From: Poseidonibacter parvus
GTDB taxonomy: Bacteria; Campylobacterota; Campylobacteria; Campylobacterales; Arcobacteraceae
Assembly (NCBI RefSeq): GCF_001956695.1
Contig: NZ_CP019070.1
Span: forward strand, 1,302,001 to 1,366,000
Direction of reading: 5' to 3'
DNA: 64,000 nucleotides
Every line of letters starts with the position of its first letter. Within the stretch, counting starts at the first letter, position 1. The notes under the pieces were generated by a model. That model did no database searches, was not told the origin of the DNA, and was given only the letters and a program-made list of their open reading frames with translations. Of the stretch, positions 46,334 through 55,385 are shown piece by piece. The position numbers and the translations under genes were made by a program.

Positions 46334-49300
46334 CTTAGAGATTTTTAAATCAATATTTGAAGTTTTTTCTGTAGTAGTTTTTATCTTAATCTTTTTAGAT
46401 GTTTTTATTTGTTTAGCAGGTATTTTCTTTTTTTCTAATAAGTATTTTTTTATATTATTTACTCTATTTAAAGCTATTTTTGAAAGTTCAGCTTTTTTAA
46501 CTTCTTGTTTTGAAGTTACAAATGATTCTAAAGCATTTGTATAAGCTTTTAAATCATTAGGAAATTTGTTTTTAAGTGTTTCTAACTCTTGGTCATAATC
46601 TTCATAAAGCTCTTCTAATAGTTCAAGATAATCTTCTTGATAATTTTTTGCTTGTTTATTTGGTAGTTCATTTGAAATAAATTTATTAAGTTTATTAGTT
46701 TTTAGAGCATATAAGTCTTTTCCCTTTTCATAAGATGGATCAAATTCTAAAACTAGATTTGGACGTTTTAAAAGTATTACAGATACCTTATCAAGTGTTT
46801 CTTTTTGAATTGGAGTTATTTCATCTTGGGCATAATTAAAATTAACACTATTGATTTCATCTGCTTCAAATCCAAAAATTGAACCAAGAAGTGAAAATGG
46901 TGCAGTAATTGCTTTTGTAATTAAATTTACAAATGCTTTCCAAACAATAGGTCCAATAGAAAATTGAGGATCATCCATATTCCCAGATACTGGAATACTT
47001 AAATCGATTACTCCATTTCTATCTTCAAGTAATGTAATTGCTAAGTCTAAAGGAAGAGAAACAGCATCTTTACTTACTACTTTTTTACCAAGTTCTAATT
47101 TTGTGATTACAATATTGTTTTTTGCATCAAGGTTTGATTTTTCTATATTATATTTTAAATCAAGGTCTAATTTTCCACTTTTTAACTCTTTTCCTATAAA
47201 TTTACCAGTATATGGTGTAAAATTCTGCATAGAAATATTTTTGAAAATCATATTTATATCTGTTAATATTTTGATATTATTAGGATCTACAAGACCTGTA
47301 ATTTGTGTTGTTCCATATTTATCAACAATACCGTCAACTTTTAGTTTTGAAGTTGATGCTACTGTTGTATTAAGTCTTGATACTTTACCGTTTAAAGCAC
47401 TAACTGTTGTTTTAAAAGGAAGTGGTAAATTTTTATCTTCAAAAGATAAAGTTGCATTTTTTATATTTATTGGTCCAATATTCAACTTAGCACTTGATTC
47501 TTTAGAACTTTTGTTTTCAGTTTTTTTAGCAACTGTTGCTTTTGCATTGTTTTTTTCAAGTATTACAGAAATATTTGGTTTTGAAATATCTGTTTTTAAG
47601 ACTTTTAATCCATTTTTACTATTTGTAATACCACTTACACTTATGTCAATATTTTTTGCAATTATATTTGTTTTATCTTTTTTATTCTCGATTGTAACGC
47701 TAGGGTCATAAACTCTAATAGAAGATAAACTTAAAGTGTTATTGTTTTGTTTAAGTCTATTGATATTTACTTCTGCATTTGATGAATAAATATTCATACT
47801 ATTTTTATTATCGTTTAGAGTCAATTTCCCTTTTTTGATTTTTGCAGTTTTTATAGAAATATTATTATTGTTTAATAAAAATGAGTTAATGTTTGCATTT
47901 ATTTTATTAATATCTAGTTTTAAATTATTTGCTTTGTCATTTATATTTAACTTTGGGTTAACTAAAGAAGCACTGGCAAGTGATATTTTAGAACCATTTA
48001 TATTTAATTTATTTGCTGTTAAACTAGTATTATTCGTACTTATATCTAATTTTGCTTTTGCATCATTAAGTTTTAAACTAGGAGTATTAAGCTTTATTCT
48101 ATTTATTGAAACAATAGATTTTATGATATTTAAATCATTTACATTCAAGGCTGTATTACTTGTTTGAATACTAAGTTTATTTTTTAAATCTTTAAATGAA
48201 ATTTTCGGTGTATCTAACTTTGTTTGTTTTATATAAACATCTGCACCTTTTATTTTAAGGCTATTTATATTCAGTTTTGGTTTATTTATATTGATATTTA
48301 ATGAAGCTTTATTATCTTTAAATGACAAATTACTTTTTGAAAGATTAACATTAGAAATATCTATATTATTATTTAAAATTGAAAGCTTGTCAAATGAAAT
48401 ATCACTATTATCAGTACTAATAAACATTGAGTTTTTATTGTCTTTATAGTCTATATTGGGATTAGATATTTTAAAACTATTAAGATAAATATTTGAACCA
48501 TCAATATTAACACTTGAAACATTTGTATTGAATTTTTTTGTTTCAACACTCATATTTTGAACTTTATCTTTAAAAATAAAATCAGAGTTTGTTTGTTTTA
48601 AATTTGATAATAATACTTTCCAAGGTTTAGAAATAGTTTTTTCATCACTTATTGGTGCTTCTTTTTTTGTCTCTTTTGAAGCTTTTACTAAACTTGCTAA
48701 ATTTATACCATTTTTATCCATAATAAGATTTGTGTAAAGTGTATTAATTTCTATATTGTTTAGTTTTAAATCTTGTTTTAGTAAATCAAGATTTAAATTT
48801 CCTATTTTTAACTTATTTAGCTTGATAATATCATTTTTATTTTGTTTTAGTTTAATATCTGATAGTTCTAATTTTGTAGTATTAACTTTTAAATCAAAAT
48901 CATCTTTCGCATCAATATTATAATCTAGAGCTAAATCAAATCTAGCTTCTTCATTTATATCAAAGTTTAATATCTCTTTTTGTTGGTAAAGAATCTCTTT
49001 TAATCTTAGATCACTAATTTTAGCTTTTCCATACATTTTAAAAGGAGATACATTGAAAGCACCTTTTAAACTTAACTTTGTATGCTCATTTATATTTAAT
49101 TCTAAATCATTTGAAGCTAAACTATTTTTATAGGTTCCTACGTCATATAGAGTGTAGTTAGCATTTTTTATAGTAAGTTCATAAGGTTTATCTTTTGTAA
49201 TCTTTTTATAGTTTACATTTAGATTTTCAAGTTTTATTTTTGAGATTAAAAATTTTATATCTGATGAACTTTCATCTTTTATCTCTTCTTTTTTTTCCGT

Positions 49301-49684
49301 CTCTTTTTCTTTTACAATTTTTGTAAGATTTATTATTCCATTTATATCTTCTTCAACATTAACAACTGTATTTTGAAGTAAAACATTATCTAAACTTACA
49401 TGTGCTTCAAGAATCGAACGTAATAAAGCAATATTTAACTTAAACTGCGAAAATGAAATGACTTTTTCACTATCTTTATTATTTAAAGCCAAATTATGTA
49501 TTTTTGCCTCGAGTGTAAAGGGGTTAAACTCTACTTTTTCAATTGTTGTTTTTAAAGTTAAGTTATCATCTAAGTTTTTTACTAACTGATCTTTTAAAAC
49601 ATAAGGAATTAATTTAAATCCAATTGTTATATAAACAGCTAGAAAAAAACAAAGCCAATAAAATGTTTTTTCTATTTTTCCCAT
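46331..49684 (-). CDS. AsmA/DUF748-like large envelope protein with tandem repeats
   Basis: A 1117-residue protein with one N-terminal membrane anchor (about residues 7-29). The N-terminal third (30-350) is AsmA-like (KTTIEKVEFNPFTLEAKIHNLAL, and beta-rich strands). Residues about 385-720 form eight tandem repeats of 42 residues with a hydrophobic/Asn-Lys beta pattern. The C-terminal third carries GKFIGKELKSGKLDLDLKYNI, PVSGNMDDPQFSIGPIV and an OmpA-like end of the DUF748 type (ITPIQKETLDKVSVILLKRPNL). Such proteins are thought to bridge the periplasm and move lipids, as AsmA-like proteins do. Follows the FHA gene by 17 bases. Confidence 0.8.
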   Translation of the reverse strand: MGKIEKTFYWLCFFLAVYITIGFKLIPYVLKDQLVKNLDDNLTLKTTIEKVEFNPFTLEAKIHNLALNNKDSEKVISFSQFKLNIALLRSILEAHVSLDNVLLQNTVVNVEEDINGIINLTKIVKEKETEKKEEIKDESSSDIKFLISKIKLENLNVNYKKITKDKPYELTIKNANYTLYDVGTYKNSLASNDLELNINEHTKLSLKGAFNVSPFKMYGKAKISDLRLKEILYQQKEILNFDINEEARFDLALDYNIDAKDDFDLKVNTTKLELSDIKLKQNKNDIIKLNKLKIGNLNLDLLKQDLKLNNIEINTLYTNLIMDKNGINLASLVKASKETKKEAPISDEKTISKPWKVLLSNLKQTNSDFIFKDKVQNMSVETKKFNTNVSSVNIDGSNIYLNSFKISNPNIDYKDNKNSMFISTDNSDISFDKLSILNNNIDISNVNLSKSNLSFKDNKASLNININKPKLNINSLKIKGADVYIKQTKLDTPKISFKDLKNKLSIQTSNTALNVNDLNIIKSIVSINRIKLNTPSLKLNDAKAKLDISTNNTSLTANKLNINGSKISLASASLVNPKLNINDKANNLKLDINKINANINSFLLNNNNISIKTAKIKKGKLTLNDNKNSMNIYSSNAEVNINRLKQNNNTLSLSSIRVYDPSVTIENKKDKTNIIAKNIDISVSGITNSKNGLKVLKTDISKPNISVILEKNNAKATVAKKTENKSSKESSAKLNIGPINIKNATLSFEDKNLPLPFKTTVSALNGKVSRLNTTVASTSKLKVDGIVDKYGTTQITGLVDPNNIKILTDINMIFKNISMQNFTPYTGKFIGKELKSGKLDLDLKYNIEKSNLDAKNNIVITKLELGKKVVSKDAVSLPLDLAITLLEDRNGVIDLSIPVSGNMDDPQFSIGPIVWKAFVNLITKAITAPFSLLGSIFGFEADEINSVNFNYAQDEITPIQKETLDKVSVILLKRPNLVLEFDPSYEKGKDLYALKTNKLNKFISNELPNKQAKNYQEDYLELLEELYEDYDQELETLKNKFPNDLKAYTNALESFVTSKQEVKKAELSKIALNRVNNIKKYLLEKKKIPAKQIKTSKKIKIKTTTEKTSNIDLKISK
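47525..48532 (-). repeat. Eight tandem 42-residue repeats within the DUF748-like gene
   Basis: The translated repeats each run about 42 residues (126 bases). Each contains a pattern of L/F-N-I, then S-x-I-x-I, then P-x-L/I-x-x, then K/D-N-K-x-S/L, e.g. KLDTPKISFKD, KLNTPSLKLND, SLVNPKLNIND, KIKKGKLTLND. Repeats 1-7 align without gaps from residue 385; the eighth (to about 720) is degenerate. Confidence 0.75.
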
Positions 49685-49701
49685 TTTTTAACCTTTTATA
49701 T

Positions 49702-50181
49702 TTAAGAAATTTGTATATTTTCTAAAATTAGAAACTGGTATTCAAACTTTGATTTTTCATTACCAATTTTAATAATATCACCATCTTTTAATTCTTTTTC
49801 AAATATTTCTTTTTTTCCACCCATTGAAATTCCATTGATAGTCATTCCATTTGAGCTTCCTCTATCTTTTAAAAAATAATTCATTTCTTTTTTTTCAATT
49901 TGAAAATGTTCTTTGGATATTTGTAACTCTTTTGAATTATTTAATAAATAAATATCATTATTTGGCTTAGTTGGACTTGCAATTCTAAGTTTTATAAATA
50001 TTCCTTTTTCACTTTCTCCTAATCTTGATTCTCTTCCAATTTTAAAAGGAAAATCTTTCATAGCAATTAAATCGTTTTTTGAAGAGCTTTTTGTAATTGA
50101 TTGTGAAGCTTCTTTTGTTAATGGCAACAACACAGCATTGGGTGTAATTCTTTTTATTAAATTAATTTTAATGTTTTGCAT
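49702..50181 (-). CDS. FHA-domain protein
   Basis: A 159-residue protein with a forkhead-associated domain at about residues 43-150. The core motifs FPFKIGRESRLGE (phosphothreonine-binding Arg), ISKEHFQIEKK (Ser-x-x-His) and RGSSNGMTING are all present, so phosphopeptide binding is plausible. No kinase is adjacent. Co-transcribed with the DUF748-like gene. Divergent from dapE. Confidence 0.87.
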   Translation of the reverse strand: MQNIKINLIKRITPNAVLLPLTKEASQSITKSSSKNDLIAMKDFPFKIGRESRLGESEKGIFIKLRIASPTKPNNDIYLLNNSKELQISKEHFQIEKKEMNYFLKDRGSSNGMTINGISMGGKKEIFEKELKDGDIIKIGNEKSKFEYQFLILENIQIS

Positions 50182-50243
50182 AAAACATATACCTTTTAAA
50201 ATAGTTATATCAATGATTATAACAAATATAATATCAATTTTGA

Positions 50244-50249
50244 TACAAT
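50244..50249 (+). promoter_or_regulatory. Possible dapE promoter -10
   Basis: TACAAT 22 bases before the dapE ATG; a TATAAT at 50227-50232 is an alternative. The region is short and AT-rich. Confidence 0.35.
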
Positions 50250-50270
50250 CACGTATTAAAAAGGAAACAA

Positions 50271-51371
50271 ATGACTATTATAGAATTATTTCAAAAATTA
50301 TTAAGATTTAAATCAGTAACTCCAGATGATGATGGAGGTTTTGATTTTATAGAAGAATATTTAGGCGAAGATTGGACTTGTATAAATGTAGATAGAGAGG
50401 ATACAAAAAATAGAGTATATTATAAAAAATTTAATGACAATCCTCAACACCTATGTTTTGCAGGTCATATCGATGTAGTGCCCCCTGGTGAGGGTTGGGA
50501 TGTTGATCCTTTTGCTGCTGATATTATTAATGGAGTTATTACTGCACGTGGAACACAAGATATGAAAAGTGGTGTTGCTGCTTATCTTTATGCTTGTAAG
50601 CATGCAGAAAACTTTGATGGAACGCTGAGTATTTTAATGACTTCTGATGAAGAAGGTGAGGGTACTTATGGAACTATTAAAGCTTTAGAATATTTAAAAG
50701 AAATTGACTTTATTCCTCAATATGCAGTTGTAGCAGAACCAACTTGTGAGCAAGTTTTTGGTGATGCAATAAAAGTTGGACGAAGAGGAAGTATAAATGG
50801 ATATTTAAATATCCAAGGAAGACAAGGTCATGCAGCTTATCCTGAAAAAGGAATAAATCCAATTCATCAAATTGCACCAATTTTAAATGAAATTGCAGCT
50901 CATGATTTAGATAATGGTGATGAATATTTTGCACCTTCAAAAATGGTTCTAACAGATATGAGATCTGGAATGCAAGTTACAAATGTAACACCAAACAAAT
51001 TGGATTTAATGTTTAATGTAAGAAACTCAACAAATACAAAAAAAGAAGATGTAGAAGCTTATATCCAAAAAGTATTTGGGCATTTAGATTATTCATTACG
51101 AACTACACAAGGTTCTTTTCCATTTGTGACAAATAAAGAATCAAAAGTAGTAAAAGCAATGGAAAACTCAATTAAAGATGTTTTAGGAGTTACTACAAAA
51201 CACTCAACAGCTGGTGGAACATCTGATGCTAGATACTTCGGAGCCTTTGGAATTGAAGCAATTGAATTTGGTGTAATTAATGACACTATTCATAGTATTG
51301 GTGAAAGAACTACCGTTAAAGAAGTAGAAGGTTTATGTGAAGTTTATATGGATTTGATTAAGAAGTTTTAA
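50271..51371 (+). CDS. dapE: Succinyl-diaminopimelate desuccinylase
   Basis: A 366-residue two-zinc peptidase-fold enzyme releasing LL-diaminopimelate in lysine and peptidoglycan synthesis. Zinc and catalytic sites: CFAGHIDVVPPG near residue 64, ARGTQDMKSG near 97, SDEEGEGTYG with catalytic Glu near 132, and TIHSIGERT near the end. AEPTCEQVFGDAIKVGRRG and the dimerisation domain (about 180-290) agree with DapE rather than ArgE. Confidence 0.95.
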   Translation: MTIIELFQKLLRFKSVTPDDDGGFDFIEEYLGEDWTCINVDREDTKNRVYYKKFNDNPQHLCFAGHIDVVPPGEGWDVDPFAADIINGVITARGTQDMKSGVAAYLYACKHAENFDGTLSILMTSDEEGEGTYGTIKALEYLKEIDFIPQYAVVAEPTCEQVFGDAIKVGRRGSINGYLNIQGRQGHAAYPEKGINPIHQIAPILNEIAAHDLDNGDEYFAPSKMVLTDMRSGMQVTNVTPNKLDLMFNVRNSTNTKKEDVEAYIQKVFGHLDYSLRTTQGSFPFVTNKESKVVKAMENSIKDVLGVTTKHSTAGGTSDARYFGAFGIEAIEFGVINDTIHSIGERTTVKEVEGLCEVYMDLIKKF

Positions 51372-51485
51372 GTATATGTTTTTTACTCAAGATATTTAAC
51401 TACTAACGCTACCCTTAGTCCTTTTAATACTATATCTAAGAGTTGAAAGGACATATATTATATTAAAGGTCATATTTTTAGAAAT

Positions 51486-51541
51486 GATAAAGTTACTTTA
51501 CATTTGATTAAATTTATCTTATAATGATAAGTAAAATTATC
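51486..51541. promoter_or_regulatory. Repeated half-sites ahead of hipA, possible HipB operator
   Basis: TTATC-N7-GATAA at 51514-51530 is a perfect inverted repeat, and further half-sites GATAA (51486-51490) and TTATC (51537-51541) lie on each side. The layout resembles the TATCC-N8-GGATA operators of E. coli HipB. AT-richness makes chance matches possible. Confidence 0.4.
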
Positions 51542-51555
51542 ATTTAAGGTTAAAA

Positions 51556-52770
51556 ATGAAAGATATAGAAGTTAAAATTGATAATCAAAAAGTAGGTTCA
51601 CTTTTTTTTGAAAAAGAAAGAAATGAATATGGATTTAATTATACTTCAAATTATAAGCCAATATCTTTGATTATGCCATATAAAAGCTCTACTTATATTT
51701 GGAAAAATAAACTTCATCCTATTTTTGATATGAATATACCAGAAGGGTATCTTTTTGAAATATTTAAAAAATATTTAACGAAAGAGTATGGTTATATTGA
51801 CGATTTCCTAATCTTTTCTTATATCTGTTCTAATATTCAAAGTAGAATCACTTATAAAAGCTTTTCAGATAAAAAAGACTTTTTTGCATTTGATTTAGAA
51901 GATGTTTTACAAAATGATACACAAGATAACTTTACGAAAATAGTTAGTGCCTTTTTAGATAAAAATGCCATAAGTGGAGTTCAGCCAAAAACCTTAGCTA
52001 TTTTAAAAGATAAAGAATCTCTTAGTTCAAAAGAGTATATTATTAAAACTTGGGGAGAAGAATACCCACAATTAGCGTTAAATGAATATTTTTGTTTAAA
52101 AGCAATTGAAAAAACTGGTGTAAAAATTCCTAATATTAAACTGTCTAAAAATAATAAATTTTTATTAGTTGAACGATTTAACTATAATAAAAAAAGCAAT
52201 AATTTTTTAGGATTTGAAGAGTTGATTACTTTACTTGGAAAAAATAAAGATGAAAAATACAGTGGAAGTTATGAGCAAATAGCCAAAGTAATATATAGTG
52301 TTAGCACAAATAAACTCGAATCTATGTTAAGTTTTTATAAATTAATGATAATGAACTATTTATTAAAAAATGGTGATGCTCATTTGAAAAACTTTGGAGT
52401 ATTATACAATGAAGACTTTTCAAAAATATGGTTTGCTCCTGCTTATGATGTTGTGAATACACAAGTATATTTTTATAAAGATAAACCAGCACTTACAATG
52501 CAGGGTAAAAAGTTATGGTTTGGGAAAAAAGAATTAATTACTTTTGGAGAAAATAATTGTTATCTATCAAAAAAAGATGCAAATAAAATTTATGATGAAG
52601 GAATATTTTCTTTAAAAAAATCTATTAATGAATTAAAAGACTATATTAAAACCAATAAAGATTTTAAAGATATTGGTTCTAGAATGATTGATACATGGGA
52701 ACTATCACTAGAAGAAAAAACACATAAGGAGATTCCAGTTGAAACTATACGAAATTGGACAAGAAATTAG
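51556..52770 (+). CDS. hipA: HipA-like Ser/Thr kinase toxin
   Basis: A 404-residue HipA-family protein. The N-subdomain occupies about residues 1-105 (IEVKIDNQKVGSLFFEK, PEGYLFEIFKKYL). The Gly-rich loop AISGVQPKT is near residue 137, YIIKTW with the ATP Lys near 159, NGDAHLKNFG near 273 (catalytic Asp) and APAYDVV near 294 (metal Asp). The kinase core seems intact. E. coli HipA is phosphorylated at Ser in the loop SIAGAQEKT; here the loop reads A-I-S, moving the Ser two places. It overlaps the downstream hipB by 32 bases. Confidence 0.88.
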   Translation: MKDIEVKIDNQKVGSLFFEKERNEYGFNYTSNYKPISLIMPYKSSTYIWKNKLHPIFDMNIPEGYLFEIFKKYLTKEYGYIDDFLIFSYICSNIQSRITYKSFSDKKDFFAFDLEDVLQNDTQDNFTKIVSAFLDKNAISGVQPKTLAILKDKESLSSKEYIIKTWGEEYPQLALNEYFCLKAIEKTGVKIPNIKLSKNNKFLLVERFNYNKKSNNFLGFEELITLLGKNKDEKYSGSYEQIAKVIYSVSTNKLESMLSFYKLMIMNYLLKNGDAHLKNFGVLYNEDFSKIWFAPAYDVVNTQVYFYKDKPALTMQGKKLWFGKKELITFGENNCYLSKKDANKIYDEGIFSLKKSINELKDYIKTNKDFKDIGSRMIDTWELSLEEKTHKEIPVETIRNWTRN

Positions 52771-52975
52771 ACTCTTAAGAGAAGCAAAAAATTTAACGCA
52801 AGAAGAATTAGCAAATATCTGCGGTATTAGTAGAGTAACCTTAGGTAAAATTGAGCAAGGAAAATTAGGTAATACTTCTGTAAGAACTTTAGATTTAATT
52901 TTAGCACGATTAGGACTAGAAATAGAGTTTAAAACAATCACTAACTTTGGATTAAAAAACTTAGATGAATTATAA
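52739..52975 (+). CDS. hipB: HipB-like antitoxin (XRE HTH)
   Basis: A 78-residue helix-turn-helix protein: IGQEIRLLREAKNLTQEELANICGISRVTLGKIEQGKLGNTSVRTL is a full XRE domain, followed by a short C-terminal strand EIEFKTITNF typical of HipB. The TTG start has AAGGAGA upstream at good spacing; no ATG is present earlier. It would bind DNA and the HipA kinase. It is downstream of hipA, the reverse of E. coli hipBA. Confidence 0.88.
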   Translation: MKLYEIGQEIRLLREAKNLTQEELANICGISRVTLGKIEQGKLGNTSVRTLDLILARLGLEIEFKTITNFGLKNLDEL

Positions 52976-53007
52976 AAGAAACTCGACAAAATAAAAAGGA
53001 AAAATAG

Positions 53008-53811
53008 ATGCCAAATATGATTTATGGAACAGCTTGGAAAAAAGAAAACACAGCTAAGCTTGTAGAAACTGCACTTTTATCTGGCTTTAAAAGCATTGAC
53101 ACAGCTTGTCAACCAAAGCACTATAGAGAAGACCTAGTAGGACTTGGACTTGAAAATGCTTTTAATAAAGGAATTAAAAGAGAGGATATTTTTGTTCAAA
53201 CGAAATTTACTCCAATATCAGGCCAAGATATAAATAATATGCCTTATCTTTCAAGTGATGATATTATAACTCAAGTTGAAAAATCTCTTTTAAAATCAAA
53301 AGAAAATCTAAAACTTGATTTTATAGATTCATATTTAATTCACTCACCATTTAATCCAATTGAAGATTTGGTAAAAGTATATAGAACTATGGAAGAGTTT
53401 GTTCAAAATAAAGAAGTAGGGCAACTTGGTATTTCTAATTGTTATGACTTAAAACTTTTTTCATATCTTTACGATATTGCAAAAGTAAAGCCAAAAGTTT
53501 TACAAAACAGATTTTATGCTGCTTCAAATTATGATAAAGATTTAAGAGAATTTTGTAAGCAAAAGAACATCACCTATCAAAGTTTTTGGTCTTTAACTGC
53601 AAACCCAAATATTTTAGCTTCAAATGAAATTACTAGTTTGGTTTTAAAATATGGAAAAACAAAAGAGCAAATTTTCTATAAATTCTTAAAACAAATAGGA
53701 ATAACTCCATTAAATGGAACAACTTCAAAAGTTCATATGCTTGAAGATTTAGATATTGATGATTTTTTACTAGAAGAAAATGAAATTATTTTAATACAAA
53801 ACTTACTATAA
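53008..53811 (+). CDS. Aldo/keto reductase
   Basis: A 267-residue TIM-barrel NADPH oxidoreductase. Catalytic tetrad: Asp in SIDTACQ near residue 31, Tyr in KHYRED near 38, Lys in VQTKFTP near 64 and His in YLIHSPF near 111. NADPH-binding segments include GISNCYD near 145 and [12 protein letters not shown] near the end. Substrate unknown. It stands 33 bases after hipB and may be read through from it. Confidence 0.88.
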   Translation: MPNMIYGTAWKKENTAKLVETALLSGFKSIDTACQPKHYREDLVGLGLENAFNKGIKREDIFVQTKFTPISGQDINNMPYLSSDDIITQVEKSLLKSKENLKLDFIDSYLIHSPFNPIEDLVKVYRTMEEFVQNKEVGQLGISNCYDLKLFSYLYDIAKVKPKVLQNRFYAASNYDKDLREFCKQKNITYQSFWSLTANPNILASNEITSLVLKYGKTKEQIFYKFLKQIGITPLNGTTSKVHMLEDLDIDDFLLEENEIILIQNLL

Positions 53812-53827
53812 GTGTCAAGATTTTAGA

Positions 53828-53833
53828 TATAAT
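53828..53833 (+). promoter_or_regulatory. yjdM promoter -10
   Basis: A perfect TATAAT 28 bases before the ATG of the PhnA/YjdM gene. Confidence 0.5.
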
Positions 53834-53860
53834 GCGAAATATTTAATCAAAGGAAAAAAA

Positions 53861-54202
53861 ATGGAACAACTACCAAATTGCCCAAAATGTAACAGCGAAT
53901 ATACTTATGAAGATGGTTCATTATTAATCTGTCCTGAGTGTGCTCATGAGTGGACTGCAAGCGCAGATGAAGAAGATACAGAATTTACTGTAAAAGATGC
54001 AAATGGAGCAACTTTAAGAAGTGGTGATGATGTTACTATTATTAAAGATTTAAAAGTAAAGGGTAGTTCTTCTGTTGTTAAAGTTGGTACTAAAATAAAA
54101 AATATTAGATTAGTTGAAAGTGCAATTGACCATAATATTGATTGTAAAATTCCTGGTGTTGGTGCTTTAAAAATAACTCCAATGTATGTAAAGAAATCTT
54201 AA
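53861..54202 (+). CDS. yjdM: PhnA/YjdM-family zinc-ribbon protein
   Basis: A 113-residue protein with a zinc ribbon [27 protein letters not shown] (CxxC pairs near residues 7-10 and 24-27) followed by an acidic linker and the KOW-like domain [16 protein letters not shown] near 56. E. coli YjdM (PhnA) is of unclear function despite the historical link to phosphonates. A GyrI-like gene follows after one base. Confidence 0.92.
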   Translation: MEQLPNCPKCNSEYTYEDGSLLICPECAHEWTASADEEDTEFTVKDANGATLRSGDDVTIIKDLKVKGSSSVVKVGTKIKNIRLVESAIDHNIDCKIPGVGALKITPMYVKKS

Positions 54203-54203
54203 T

Positions 54204-54647
54204 ATGAAAACAACTAGAGTAAAAAACCTGATGATTTCAGGTTTAAGTGTTACTACTAATAATGCTACAGAATTTGAAGGTGAATCTAAAATTCAAAAAC
54301 TATGGGATGATTACGAAGAAAAAAACATCTACAGTGCAACACATAATAAAGCAAATAATAGCTCGATGTATGGTGTTTACAATAATTATACATCAGATTT
54401 AAATGGTGATTTTGATGTAACAATTGGTGTAGAAGTTACTAAAGCTAAAAATGCAATTGTAATTACTGATGAAAAGTACTTAGTATTTAAAAAAGTTGGT
54501 GAATTACCACAAGTTGTAATTGATACATGGACACAAATTTGGGAATATTTTGAAAATAATTCTGAATATAAAAGAGCTTATACAATTGATTTTGAGCACT
54601 ATACAAAAGAAAATGAAATAGAAATATATATTTCTATTGAAAAATAA
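54204..54647 (+). CDS. GyrI-like effector-binding domain protein
   Basis: A 147-residue stand-alone effector-binding domain of the GyrI/AraC-C-terminal type. The pattern is clear: LMISGLSVTTNNATEFEG, KIQKLWDDYEEKNI, SMYGVYNNYTSDLNGDFDVTIGVEV, EKYLVFKKVGELPQVVIDTWTQIWEYF, and DFEHYTKENEIEIYISI. There is no HTH, so it is not a transcription factor itself; relatives bind small molecules or, in SbmC/GyrI, inhibit gyrase. It is directly after the YjdM gene, in one transcript. Confidence 0.85.
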   Translation: MKTTRVKNLMISGLSVTTNNATEFEGESKIQKLWDDYEEKNIYSATHNKANNSSMYGVYNNYTSDLNGDFDVTIGVEVTKAKNAIVITDEKYLVFKKVGELPQVVIDTWTQIWEYFENNSEYKRAYTIDFEHYTKENEIEIYISIEK

Positions 54648-54666
54648 AGATTAAATAAAAAACTAG

Positions 54667-55359
54667 ATGAAAACAATTGGATTACTTGGTGGAATGTCTT
54701 GGGAAAGTACAGCACTTTACTATAAGCAGATTAATGAACAAATCAAAAAAGAACTAGGTAGTTTACATAGTGCCAAAGTTGTAATCTACAGTGTTGATTT
54801 TGATGAAATAGAGAAATTACAACATATTGGTGCTTGGGATAAAACAGCAGAAATTCTTTCAAGTGCTGCAAAAAATATAGAAAATGCCAATGCAGATTTT
54901 TTATTAATTTGTACAAATACAATGCATAAAGTTGTGGATTCAATTGAAAAAAATATCAATATTCCAATTGTACACATAGCAGATGCAACTGCAAAAGTAC
55001 TTCAAAAAGATGGAATTAAAAAAATTGGTCTTCTTGGAACTGCTTTTACTATGCAAGAAGATTTTTATAAAAAAAGAATTTCTGATAACTTTGATATTGA
55101 AGTTATTGTTCCTTCTTTAGAAGATATACAAATAGTACATAAAATAATTTATGAAGAGTTGTGTCTTGGAATTGTAAAAGATGATTCAAGAAAAGAATAC
55201 TTAAGAATTATAGATTCTTTAACTTCAAAAGGTTGTGAGGGAATTATTCTTGGTTGTACAGAAATTTGTATGCTAATTAAAGAAGAACATACAAAGACAA
55301 GACTTTATGATACTACAACTATTCATGCACAGCAAGCAGTATCAAAAGCTTTAAATTAA
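54667..55359 (+). CDS. Aspartate/glutamate racemase-family protein
   Basis: A 230-residue cofactor-independent racemase fold. It shows IGLLGGMSWESTALYYKQIN at the N-terminus, the two catalytic Cys in FLLICTNTMHKVVDSI near residue 82 and GIILGCTEICMLI near 196, and VYSVDFDEIEKLQ. The first Cys is followed by TNT, as in aspartate racemase-type enzymes. Substrate (Asp, Glu or other) is unproved. It ends the yjdM cluster, 19 bases after the GyrI-like gene, and is convergent with the TAXI gene. Confidence 0.87.
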   Translation: MKTIGLLGGMSWESTALYYKQINEQIKKELGSLHSAKVVIYSVDFDEIEKLQHIGAWDKTAEILSSAAKNIENANADFLLICTNTMHKVVDSIEKNINIPIVHIADATAKVLQKDGIKKIGLLGTAFTMQEDFYKKRISDNFDIEVIVPSLEDIQIVHKIIYEELCLGIVKDDSRKEYLRIIDSLTSKGCEGIILGCTEICMLIKEEHTKTRLYDTTTIHAQQAVSKALN

Positions 55360-55385
55360 TTTTATATAATCGCCATTTAATACTA

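Noticed and set aside
51418-51452. GTCCTTT/AAAGGAC inverted repeat after dapE as a terminator
   Set aside because: The stem is 7 bp with a 21-base loop and no T-run; support is too weak to list.
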